Shown: positions 1 through 8,703 of the stretch, one piece after another
How the letters are laid out: every line of letters begins with the position of its first letter
Numbering within the stretch: position 1 is the stretch's first letter
NCBI GenBank assembly: GCA_019914995.1
Contig: CM034139.1
Coordinates: 3,760,461 to 3,824,460, forward strand
Source: Acanthochlamys bracteata
Taxonomy: Eukaryota; Streptophyta; Magnoliopsida; Pandanales; Velloziaceae
DNA length: 64,000 bases
Direction of reading: 5' to 3'
Translations under genes and position numbers: made by a program
The notes under the pieces: generated by a model
What the model saw: only the letters and a program-made list of their open reading frames with translations
The model's database searches: none
What the model was told of the DNA's origin: nothing

Positions 1-151
1 CGTCGCCGGATTTGCAGTGGATGTTGACACTAACTCCTTTGCTAAGCTGATTAACAAAATGGACATGATAATCTGCCAGTGCCATATTGAAACTCATCAA
101 AATAAATAAGAATCTACCTAGCAAACCTATTGATCCTGTAGTCTTTGCCAT
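1..151 (-). CDS. S-protein homolog (SPH, self-incompatibility S1 family), copy 1, N-terminal part only
   Basis: The start codon is at 149-151 and the reading frame stays open to the window edge (50 codons). The product starts with MAKTTGSIGLLGRF, a hydrophobic signal peptide ending near ALA, then the mature start DYHVHFVNQLSKGVSV and the first conserved cysteine (IHCKSGD). It is nearly identical to the complete copy at 2552-2962. SPH proteins are small secreted plant proteins of the S1 stigma-determinant family; most members have no known role. The rest of this copy lies outside the window, so I cannot tell whether it is intact. A TATAAA element lies on the minus strand at 205-210, about 55 bases upstream of the ATG. 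Confidence 0.85.
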   Translation of the reverse strand, partial: MAKTTGSIGLLGRFLFILMSFNMALADYHVHFVNQLSKGVSVNIHCKSGD

Positions 152-204
152 GGTTGTTATATTTTTGCTTTTTTACGCCGAAAATGCTTTACCACTGTGG
201 CAAA

Positions 205-210
205 TTTATA
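205..210 (-). promoter_or_regulatory. Putative TATA box of SPH copy 1
   Basis: TATAAA on the minus strand, 54-59 bases upstream of the ATG. The same motif is kept in copy 2 (3018-3023) and copy 3 (8759-8764), so the promoter was copied with each tandem unit. Confidence 0.45.
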
Positions 211-360
211 GGAGTGAAAAAATGTGACTAGGGTTTCAATATTGATGACTACTTTATGAATTCATCTATCTCATTCTATCAAAAATAATAAATTTGGATT
301 ATATGAGTGTAATAAATTTGATATTACTTAGGCCTAGGAAAAGAGATGATTGCTTAATTA

Positions 361-482
361 GGAGGTGTTCTTTTGCATCCCAAAAAAATTATTTTCAAAT
401 ATTTTTTAGAATATAATTTAATATTTAATTTTTAAAAAAAATTATTTTACAGGAAATAACTTATTTTGAAAGAACACATCCT
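361..482. mobile_element. MITE-like element, ends GGAGGTGTTC / GAACACATCC
   Basis: The left end GGAGGTGTTCTTTTGCAT and the right end TTTGAAAGAACACATCC are imperfect inverted repeats around an AT-rich core of about 120 bp. It is copied with the array at 3169-3293 and 8910-9031. No coding capacity. I could not fix a target duplication. Confidence 0.5.
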
Positions 483-1087
483 TATTTGAACACATTTATA
501 CTTTTTTATAATGTTGCTGCATGAGTTTTTCCTTAAAAAATCTAATGCCAAATAAATATGTTATAATAATTTATTGAAAATAAATTCGCATAAATGCAAA
601 TTCCCATATATTTTGAGATTAAGTAATTCTTATTTTTTATTCTTATTAGCATTAGTGATTCTCTTAAAATTCAATTCCATCTCAAAGTATATGCGAATAT
701 GTTTTAACTGTACTGATTTCAATAGATTATGATGCTTCAAATGCTTGACAAGTGTTAGCTTTTTTTCAATTTAGAAGAGTGAAAGAGGGTATCTCTAATA
801 ATGTCTTAATTACAATGTTCATTAGTCAGAAGGTAACAAATTGGAGTGATTCAAGCCTACAAAACTAAAGGGTGGTTATCTTCTACACCATATATTTCAG
901 TCTAACATACCATATGCAAAACCTTGACATGTATTAATAACAATGCATTTAAAAATAATTATTTACCTAATAAAGTTTGATATGGTAATAAAATGATGAA
1001 GAATATTCGGAACCCTCCTTTAGTATCCTTTATTCTGGATTCAACCATTCTTGGAAAGATGAAGACCAAACCAATTCCGATTCAGAG

Positions 1088-1327
1088 GCGTTTGGCATTG
1101 CTTTTACAGAAAGTAACTTTTTTAATTTTTAATTTTATATTTTTCAATACATCTTTTATAAGTATCTAGAGAATTTATTTAAAAATTTAGAAAGTAAAAA
1201 AAAAATTTACATAATAAGATCTTTTTATTGCTTATTTTTATTATTTTTTTGAGATAAAAAAATATATCTCGTTTCTAAAAAAAATAAAAGTACAGAAAAG
1301 TTCTATTTCAAAAATACTCCCAAACGC
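1088..1327. mobile_element. MITE-like element, ends GCGTTTGG / CCAAACGC
   Basis: An 8-bp perfect terminal inverted repeat (GCGTTTGG at 1088, CCAAACGC ending 1327) encloses an AT-rich core with long A and T runs. Array copies lie at 3891-4130 and about 9633-9873. Related ends recur elsewhere in the window (35.5, 50.3 and 52.0 kb). Non-coding. Confidence 0.5.
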
Positions 1328-1428
1328 TTTCGAATTACATGCGGATGGTCGTAGGATATGGTGCTCTTTATGGAACCTTCGTGTTGGAAGCCGACAAAAG
1401 TTTGTCATCCTGGTATGATAAGTTTGGA

Positions 1429-1649
1429 GCGTTTGGCATCACGTTCTCAAAAACACTCTTCAAATTTTTTCAGTTCATATTTTAAAATCATTTTTATGAT
1501 ATTATACAGAATTTATTTAAAAATACAAAAAAAGTTTACGTTGTAAAATATTATTATTATTTATTATTATTATTTAGATAAAAAATAGAGCTTATATTTT
1601 TAAAATATGATAAAAATATTTTTTGTTTTAAAAAAATACTCCCAAACGT
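1429..1649. mobile_element. Second MITE-like element of the same family
   Basis: Begins GCGTTTGGCATCACG and ends ATACTCCCAAACGTC, with the same end and AT-rich core type as the neighbour at 1088-1327. Array copies at 4232-4469 and 9974-10210. Two such elements 100 bp apart suggest either nested insertion or a local preference. Confidence 0.45.
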
Positions 1650-2551
1650 CTGTTTTGTCACTATTGGACTATTTCATGCTATTTATACTTTACTCTGTCT
1701 TGGAGTATTAGTTAATATCATGTTCTATAGTTTTAGTTAGAAATTTGAATGGTATCTGGTATAGTAATTTTTGTAGGTAGTTGATCTCATATTTGTTTTT
1801 ATGATCACCTTTGCTCTGCTTATCTAGGTAGGTATAGGCTCAATATCCTATTGATTTTGCACTTGTTGCCAGGGTATGTATGAATTCGTTTTACATCATA
1901 GTAACCACCATGTGTTCTTGTTAATTGCATCTTTTTGTTATGCATTATGTACATAAATATAATTTGAGAAAGATAATTAATATTCCTCATTTAGATGATT
2001 AGATCTAAGGGCAATGAAAGTAAACGATCGGAGTATTTTCTATGGCCTGTATTTGCATAGACAGTGTTTCTATTGTCGTGAAGAAGTAATTGAACCTCAA
2101 TTTAATATTCAGAAAACCTAGATACTAGATGAAATTTGGAATGGCCTTGTTTGCTTGTGCTATAGTGAGCCTTGCAACGCTTTACAAATTAAATATTTCA
2201 AACTAGAGAAATAAAATGGTTTAGTGGAGTTTGCTTCAGAACCAGGTTAAATAATGTGTTGAATAGTTGATATCTCTACATCACTAGCTCTAGTTTCATA
2301 CTGATTTTCCCTTTCAAAGAAAACACACACTGACACGCACCCACAGAGACATGCATGCATTTTGTAGTACCGTTCACTTCACATGATCCATGCTGTATCT
2401 CAAAACTTATACCAGAACTAAAATAAATGGTACAAGATTAATTAATATAAGTGATTCAAATCTTTTTTTTGTTTTGTTTACCTTATTCAATTTCAAATAA
2501 AATTGCGGAAGTCATCCACAACTATTATATACCCAACATAACTAAAACAAG

Positions 2552-2962
2552 TTATGCCCAATTAACCTTCTGCACTGCACTCATGGTGTTTGCGTCATAC
2601 CCATAAATTGCATCATCACGCACTTCCCATAAGCACGTATAGTGACAACGCCTTATGTCACGAAGTGCCCTAAATGCGTCAAATACAACCCTTCTTCTTG
2701 CTCCTCCAAGCTCTGTAACCCCACAAAAGAACAACGTTGTATACAACATATTCACTCTAAATTTGAAATCATATGTTGAACCAACTGGGACTACTTGATT
2801 CCCGAGGTCATCGTCTCCGGATTTGCAGTGGATGCTGACACTAACTCCTTTGCTAAGCTGATTAACAAAATGGACATGAAAATCTGCTAGTGCCATATTG
2901 AAACTCATCAAAATAAAGAAGCATCTACCTAGCAAACCTATTGATCCTGTAGTTTTTGCCAT
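2552..2962 (-). CDS. S-protein homolog (SPH), copy 2, intact
   Basis: Single-exon 136-residue protein, the usual length for the S1/SPH family. Residues 1-26 form a signal peptide (hydrophobic stretch, cleavage expected after ALA). The mature part keeps four cysteines at about 46 (IHCKSG), 80 (LFFCGV), 106 and 110 (RRCHYTCLWEV), which form two disulfides in this family. It also keeps the typical DDDLGNQ, YDFKF and DDAIYGYD stretches. The product should be a small secreted beta-sandwich protein; function in this plant is unknown. Only poppy PrsS has a proven role as a stigma self-incompatibility ligand. The start at 2962 matches the other copies. It is the only complete copy in the window. Confidence 0.92.
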   Translation of the reverse strand: MAKTTGSIGLLGRCFFILMSFNMALADFHVHFVNQLSKGVSVSIHCKSGDDDLGNQVVPVGSTYDFKFRVNMLYTTLFFCGVTELGGARRRVVFDAFRALRDIRRCHYTCLWEVRDDAIYGYDANTMSAVQKVNWA

Positions 2963-5378
2963 GGTTGTTGTATTTTTTCTTTTTTACGCTGTGAATATGC
3001 TTTACCACTATGGCAAATTTATAGGAGTGAAAAAGTGTGATTAGGTTTCAATATTGATGACTACTTTATGAATTCATCTATCTCTTTCTATCTAAAATAA
3101 TAAATTTGCATTATATGAGTGTAATAAATTTGATAGTACTTAGGCCTAGGAAAATAGATGATTGCTTAGGAGGTGTTCTTTTGCATCCCACAAAAATTAT
3201 TTTCAAAAACTTTTTTGGAATATAATTTAATTTTTTATTTTTTTTTTAAAAATTTATTTTACAGTAAATAACTTATTTTGAAAGAACACATCCTTATTTA
3301 ACACATTTATACTTTTTTATAATGTTGCTGCATGAGTTTTTCCTTAAAAAATCTAATGCCAAATAAATATGTTATAATAATTTATTGAAAATAAATTCGC
3401 ATAAATGCAAATTCCCATATATTTTGAGATTAAGTAATTCTTATTTTTTATTCTTATTAGCATTAGTGATTTTCTTAAAATTCAATTCCATCTCAAAGCA
3501 TATGCGAATATGTTTTAATTGTACTGATTTCAATAGATTATGATGCTTAAAATGCTTGACAAGTTTTAGCTTTTTTTCAATTTAGAAGAGTGAAAGAGGG
3601 TATCTCTAATAATGTCTTAATTACAAATGTTCATTAGTCAGAAGGTAATAAATTGGAGTGATTCAAGCCTACAAAACTAAAGGGTGGTTATCTTCTACAC
3701 CATATATTTCAGTCTAACATACCATATAGAAAACCTTGACATCTACTAATAATAAAAATTATTATTTACCTAATAAAGTTTGATATGGTAATTAAATGAT
3801 GAAGAATATTCGGAACCCTCCTTTAGTATCCTTTATTCTGTATTCAACCATTCTTGGAAAGATGAAGACCAAACCAATTTCGATTCGGAGGCGTTTGGCA
3901 TTGCTTTTACAGAAACTAACTTTTTTAATTTTTAATTTTATATTTTTCAATACATCTTTTTTAATTATCTCGAGAATTTATTTAAAAATTTTGAAAGTAA
4001 AAATTTTTTTTACATAATAAGATCTTTTTATTGCTTATTTCTATTATTTTTTTGAGATAAAAAAATAGAGCTTATTTCTAAAAAAAATAAAGGTACAAAA
4101 AAATTCTATTTCAAAAACACTCCCAAACGCTTTCGAATTACATGCGGATGGTCGTAGGATATGGTGCTCTTTATGGAACCTTCGTGTTGGATGCCGACAA
4201 AAGTTTGTCATCCTGGTATGATAGGTTTGGGGCGTTTGGCATCACGTTCTCAAAAACACTCTTCAATTTTTCCAGTTCATATTTTAAAATCATTTTTATG
4301 ATATTATACAGAATTTATTTAAAAATACAAAAAAAAATTTACGTTGTAAAATCTTATTATTATTTATTATTATTATTTCTTAGATAAAAAATAGAGCTTA
4401 TATTTTTAAAATATGATAAAAATATTTTTTGTTTTAAAAAAATATTTTTAAAAAATACTCCCAAACGTCTCTTTTGTCACTATTAGACTATTTCAGGTTA
4501 TTTATACTTTACTCTGTCTTAGAGTATTAGTTAATATCATGTTCTATAGTTTTAGTTAGAAATTTGAATGGTATCTGGTACAGTAATTTTTGTAGGTAGT
4601 TGGTCAAATATTTGTTTTTATGATCACCTTTGCTCTGCTTATCTGGGTAGGTATAGGTTCAATATCCTATTGATTTTGCAGTTGTTGCCAAGGTATGTAT
4701 GAATTGGTTTTACATCGTAGTAACCACCATGTGTTCTTGTTAATTGCATCTTTTTGTTATGCATTCTGTACAGAAATATAATTTGAGAAAGATAATTAAT
4801 ATTCCTCATTTAGATGATTAGATCTAAGGGCAATGAAATTAAACGATCGGAGTATTTTCTATGGATTGTATTTGCATAGACAGTGTTTCTATTGTCGTGA
4901 AGAAGTAATTGAACCTCAATTTAATATTCAGAAAACCTAGATACTTAACGAAATTTGGAATGGCCTTGTTTGCTTGTGCTATAGTGAGCCTTGCAACGCT
5001 TTACTAATTAATATATTTCAAACTAGAGAAATAAAATAGTTTAGTGGAGTTTGCTTCAGAACCAGATTAAATAATGTGTTGAATAGTTGATATCTCTACA
5101 TCACTAGCTCTAGTTTCATACTGATTTTCTCTTTCAAAGAAAACACACACTGACACGCACCCATGGAGACATGCACGCATTTTGTAGTACCATTCATTTC
5201 ACATGATCTATGCCGTATCTCAAAACTTATAGCAGAACTAAAATAAAATGGTAGAAGATTAATTAATATAAGTGATTCAAATCTGTTTTTTTTTTTTTTT
5301 TTGTTTACCTTATTCAATTTCAAATAAAATTGCGGAAGTCATCCACAACTATTATATACCCAACATAACTAAAACAAG
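2963..5378. other. Spacer of SPH unit 2
   Basis: Non-coding, aligning with 152-2551 along its length. Short ORFs here (3796-4017, 4142-4387, 5096-5323) lie in repeat DNA or are not kept open in the sister units, so I reject them as genes. Confidence 0.7.
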
Positions 5379-5599
5379 TTATGCCCAATTAACCTTCTGC
5401 ACTGCACTCATGGTGTTCGCATCATACCCATAAATTGCATCATTACGCACTTCCCATAAGCACGTATAGTGACAACACCTTATGTCACGAAGTGCCCTAA
5501 ATGCGTCAAATACAACCCTTCTTCTTGCTCCTCCAAGCTCTGTAACCCCACAAAAGAACAACGTTGTATACAACATATTTGAAATCATATGTTGAACCA

Positions 5600-5607
5600 A
5601 CTGGAAC
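5600..5607. repeat. Left target-site duplication of the hAT element
   Basis: ACTGGAAC. The empty site in SPH copy 2 reads ACTGGGAC and the right duplication (8525-8532) reads ACTAGGAC, so each flank differs from the empty site by one different base. 8 bp is the hAT size. Confidence 0.85.
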
Positions 5608-5873
5608 TAGAAGTGCAAAAATAGACGGGCCGGGCCGGCCCGGGTATAAAATTTTGAGCTCGGCAGTCCGTTATATATATTTATTTTTAAAATAATATTT
5701 AAAAATATTATTAAATATAAAAAATTAAAAATAATTTTAAAAATTATTACTAAATATAAAAAGCCTAAAAAATAACTTTAAAAATTATTACTAAATATAA
5801 AAAGCCTAAAAAATAACTTTAAAAATTATTATTAAATATAAAAAAATTATTATAATTTGTAATATGTATATAA

Positions 5874-6314
5874 TTATACATTTGAACTTGTACTTGGAAT
5901 ATTTTTATTTAAAAATAATTCAGAAAATTGTTCAGTCAGGTCTTCATTGTGAGTTGTATGCTGCATTCTTTTGATTGCAAGTTTCCAGTCTTTCAAACAA
6001 GTTAACACTTCAACCATTTCACTAGTAAGTTGTATTCTGCGTTCTTCAATTATCCTTCCGGCTGTACTAAATGCCGATTCTGAAGACACCGTTGAAACAT
6101 GAATAGTCAAAATATCACGTGCTAGTTGAGAGAGTACTGCATATCTTGTTGAATGTGTCTTCCACCAGTTCAAAATATTAAAATTTTCTGGGTTTTCATC
6201 GTCTTCTACAATGACAGTATCACCTTCAAAGTATTTGTTCAAATTCGAAGAAGATTGCATGCTGCTTGAAGTTGAAGATGGTGTTGAACTTGAGCCAGGC
6301 TTGATGGAGATCAA
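5874..6314 (-). pseudogene. hAT transposase, C-terminal part with hATC dimerisation domain
   Basis: Open for 146 codons. It begins with a Ser-rich linker, then NILNWWKTHSTRYAVLSQ and LARDILTIHVSTVSSESAFS, followed by TAGRIIEERR and LTSEMVEVLTCLKDW: the classic hAT family C-terminal (hATC) signature, with the invariant Trp-Trp and the SSESAFS(T/A)xGR block. The stop just after NIPSTSSNV is the natural protein end. It is separated from the upstream segment at 6455-6865 by a break near 6320-6450. Confidence 0.9.
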
Positions 6315-6454
6315 AGACCAATTGATCGTTTTTTTCTTCTTACTTTGATGAGTTTGTTTGTGCGGTTTGCTTGTTGTTGTTGATTTCGCAAATTACCAAA
6401 CCTAACTTCATAAAGATCATAAACTTCATACAGCTTGTTACGAGCGTTAGTTAT

Positions 6455-6865
6455 TTACAATTGAATATCGAAAATATCTAAATACATACCAATATATGTA
6501 AGAGTATTAGCAAAATATACAAAATTAAATCTAGGATCTAACATAAATGCAAAACAATATAAAAGAGGAATATCAAACCAATATTTTTTTAATTTTTTAG
6601 TCATTATTGTAACTATAGGTCCAAGTAATTCATCTTTTATATATGAATGTAGCATAGTAGCTATATTAAGAATTGAATGTAAAACTAATGAAGAAGTAGG
6701 ATAGTAAACACCAGATAATAAAACAGTAGCATCATAAAAAGTTTTTAAAAATTCTACAAATTTTTCAGCAATAATCCAATGAGTTTCAGTAAATATATTG
6801 TTACCCATTTTTATATTATAAAAAATCATAAACATATTTTTATAATCTAAAATACTTTTCAACAT
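6455..6865 (-). pseudogene. hAT transposase, middle segment
   Basis: 136 codons, with TETHWIIAEKFVEFLKTFYD and SSLVLHSILNIATMLHSYIK, then MTKKLKKYWFDIP and CFAFMLDPRFNF. This is the region between the RNase H-like fold halves in Ac/ZBED-type transposases (DUF4413-like, with the DPRxK/N motif). Frame joins to 6881-7414 only with a break. Confidence 0.8.
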
Positions 6866-6880
6866 TAAATAAGTAGAATT

Positions 6881-7414
6881 TCATCTTACTGGCATATCAA
6901 GGTTGAACTTTCGGAGCTTTAGATGTTCTGCTATGCAATATCTCTTAAATTCAGCTAAACGTTGATTTGAACTAGTAATCCAAGAAATAGCAATGCGAAT
7001 ATCATTAATCTGTTCACTTACCAGCTGTATACCTGATTGTACGATTAAGTTGATAATATGGCAAGCACAACGTTGATGTAGTAAAATTCCTCCCATGTAT
7101 GAGCTTAGCTCCATCTCAAGAAATCGAATTGCTTTGGTATTTGCTGAAGCATTATCTAGGTTGATGGAGACAATGCGGTTGCTTATGCCACATTCTTTAA
7201 CTACACTTATAATGCGCTCAGAAATATTTTTAGCATCATGTGTGGAATCAATAAGTCTAAGACCAATAATTTTTTTTTGCATAATCCATTGTGAATCTAA
7301 ATAATGAGCAACAACACTTAAGTAATCTTGTTTAGCTCTACCACTCCAAATATCATATGTTAACGTAATAGAAAAATTTAAAAAAGTTAATTCAGATTTT
7401 AATATAGTGCGCAT
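6881..7414 (-). pseudogene. hAT transposase, catalytic-core segment
   Basis: 177 codons. It contains SITLTYDIWSGRAKQDYLSV (the first catalytic Asp region, usual form TxDxWTS), VVAHYLDSQWIMQKKIIG and RIVSINLDNASANTKAI (second Asp region, usual DNASxND), then GGILLHQRCACHIINLIVQ (the RCxxHxLNL motif). These are standard hAT transposase landmarks. Confidence 0.9.
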
Positions 7415-7676
7415 TTTATTGTAATAAATAATAATATCGCTTCTAGTAGTTGTTCTACTAACTTTTTAGAATTGTGGATAATATGCTCTTTTAATATGTG
7501 CTTCATAAAAAGATGACTCACCAAAATTAATAGGTAAATCCATAGCACAAATCATACGGGTAAGAGATTCTCTAGCTACATTAAAATCATAAGACCAAGT
7601 ACTTACAAAACCATCCGTGTTGAATTAAAGTTGAGTTTGTGAAGGTTCCCTTCCAATTTGTTTTTTGGAAGCACAT

Positions 7677-7840
7677 TTTTTACTATGTGCTATTAAATAT
7701 CGGGTACCTGCACTAGGATTAGCAGTTAAAAGTTTATTGCAAAACTTACATTTCGCCATTTTTGATTGAGTACCATCACTTAGCACTGTATATTCGACAG
7801 TGAAATAGTTCCAGACTTCAGAAGTTGGGACTTTTGAACG
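7677..7840 (-). pseudogene. hAT transposase, N-terminal BED zinc-finger region
   Basis: Read on the minus strand: SEVWNYFT, then after a short stretch KMAKCKFCNKLL and TRYLIAHSKKC. The CxxC...HxxxxC pattern is a BED-type finger, which binds the element ends. It starts upstream near 7977 in a different frame, so this part is also broken. Confidence 0.75.
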
Positions 7841-8249
7841 TTTTGTTGTTGTCGATGTCGATCCTGAAGCCGAACTACTTCCAACACTTGAAATTGGAGG
7901 AATTTCGTTACATCTTTGATGAAAACTTCTTCTTTGTGTTGAAAGAATATCATCTCATTTCTCCATACGGGCAACATCTATTTCCTCTAAATTTTGATCG
8001 TCCATGCCATAGTCATCCATATCAAGATTAATGGCACGAAAATTTGGATCCATTTAAAATAACAATTAAAAAATTTTGAGAATTGAAGAAATGTGAATTT
8101 AAAAAATAAAGTAAGAAAAAAATGTTTTTATAATTTTGTGTAAGATTGAGTAGAATGAAAATGAGATTTGAGAAAAATGTGTGAAAAATGAATGAAAATA
8201 TGATGTATTTATAGGTGAAAAGTTGAATTTTAAAAAAAAAAAATTTTAA

Positions 8250-8288
8250 CGTTGCAGCAGCCAACCAACGGTGTTGGCTGCTACAACG
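8250..8288. repeat. Subterminal hairpin in the hAT element
   Basis: Arms CGTTGCAGCAGCCAAC (8250-8265) and GTTGGCTGCTACAACG (8273-8288) pair over 15 of 16 bases with a 7-base loop. It lies inside the right part of the transposon, upstream of its transposase. Confidence 0.8.
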
Positions 8289-8329
8289 GTAATGCTGACA
8301 TCAGCATGACGGAAATAGGTTAGATTTTT

Positions 8330-8384
8330 TTGACCTGGTCAACGGTCAACATTGACCAGGTCAAAGTCAATATTGACCGGTCAA
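8330..8384. promoter_or_regulatory. Cluster of eight TTGAC cores in the hAT element
   Basis: Within 55 bp, TTGACC or its complement GGTCAA occurs seven times (8330, 8337, 8344, 8352, 8359, 8373, 8379) and GTCAA once more (8366). The repeats alternate in orientation. They may be transposase binding repeats, or W-boxes for WRKY factors, whose core is TTGAC(C/T). Confidence 0.6.
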
Positions 8385-8524
8385 TAGAACAGTATCGGGT
8401 CGCCCAGCGGACCAGCAAAGTCGGCCCGTCCTGCCCATCGCACCGGACCGGGCGGGCCTTGTGCCGAGCTGAATGGCCGAGCCGCGGGCCGGCCCGTTTG
8501 GCCCGGCCCATATTTGCATCTCTA

Positions 8525-8532
8525 ACTAGGAC
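8525..8532. repeat. Right target-site duplication of the hAT element
   Basis: ACTAGGAC, the partner of 5600-5607. It is followed directly by TACTTGATTCCC of the SPH coding sequence. Confidence 0.85.
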
Positions 8533-8703
8533 TACTTGATTCCCAAGGTCATCGTCGCCGGATTTGCAGTGGATGCTGACTCTAACTCCTTTGCTAAGCT
8601 GATTAACAAAATGGACATGAAAATCTGCCAGTGCCATATTGAAACTCATCAAAATAAAGAAGAATCTACCTAGCAAACCTATTGATCTTGTAGTCTTTGC
8701 CAT

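Larger units (their letters stand above)
152..2551. other. Spacer of SPH unit 1
   Basis: AT-rich spacer with no gene I can support. It holds three small inverted-repeat elements (361-482, 1088-1327, 1429-1649). The short ORF at 1358-1546 falls across a repeat, and its counterpart in the other units reads differently, so I do not count it as a gene. Confidence 0.7.
5608..8524 (-). mobile_element. hAT (Ac-like) DNA transposon inserted in SPH copy 3
   Basis: 2,917 bp. The terminal inverted repeats are TAGAAGTGCAAAAATA (left) and TAGAGATGCAAATATG (right, reverse complement). Each is followed by a GC-rich block of GGGCCGG / CCGGCCCG repeats that contrasts with the AT-rich interior. It is flanked by 8-bp duplications. 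The transposase reads on the minus strand in order: BED zinc finger, RNase H-fold region with TYDIWSGRAKQDYLS, and the hATC dimerisation domain with SSESAFSTAGR. The reading frame is broken in several places, so the element is not autonomous. It may still be mobilised in trans because its ends look good. Confidence 0.93.
5379..8703 (-). pseudogene. SPH copy 3, split by a hAT transposon
   Basis: The N-terminal half (8533-8703) encodes signal peptide, VHFVNQLSKG and IHCKSGDDDLGNQ. The C-terminal half (5379 to about 5599) encodes LYTTLFFCGVTELGG through QKVNWA. Between them sits the hAT element 5608-8524. Besides the insertion, the C-terminal half lacks 11 bp relative to copy 2 near the YDFKFRVN codons (about 5580), which shifts the frame. 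The copy is therefore dead twice over as a secreted SPH. A transcript from its intact promoter would read the signal peptide and then run into the transposon end. Confidence 0.9.

Noticed and set aside
5874-8527. Idea that the GC-rich ends belong to a gene promoter or CpG island
   Set aside because: The GGGCCGGCCCG blocks are the inner part of hAT inverted repeats and are flanked by 8-bp target duplications; no gene starts there.
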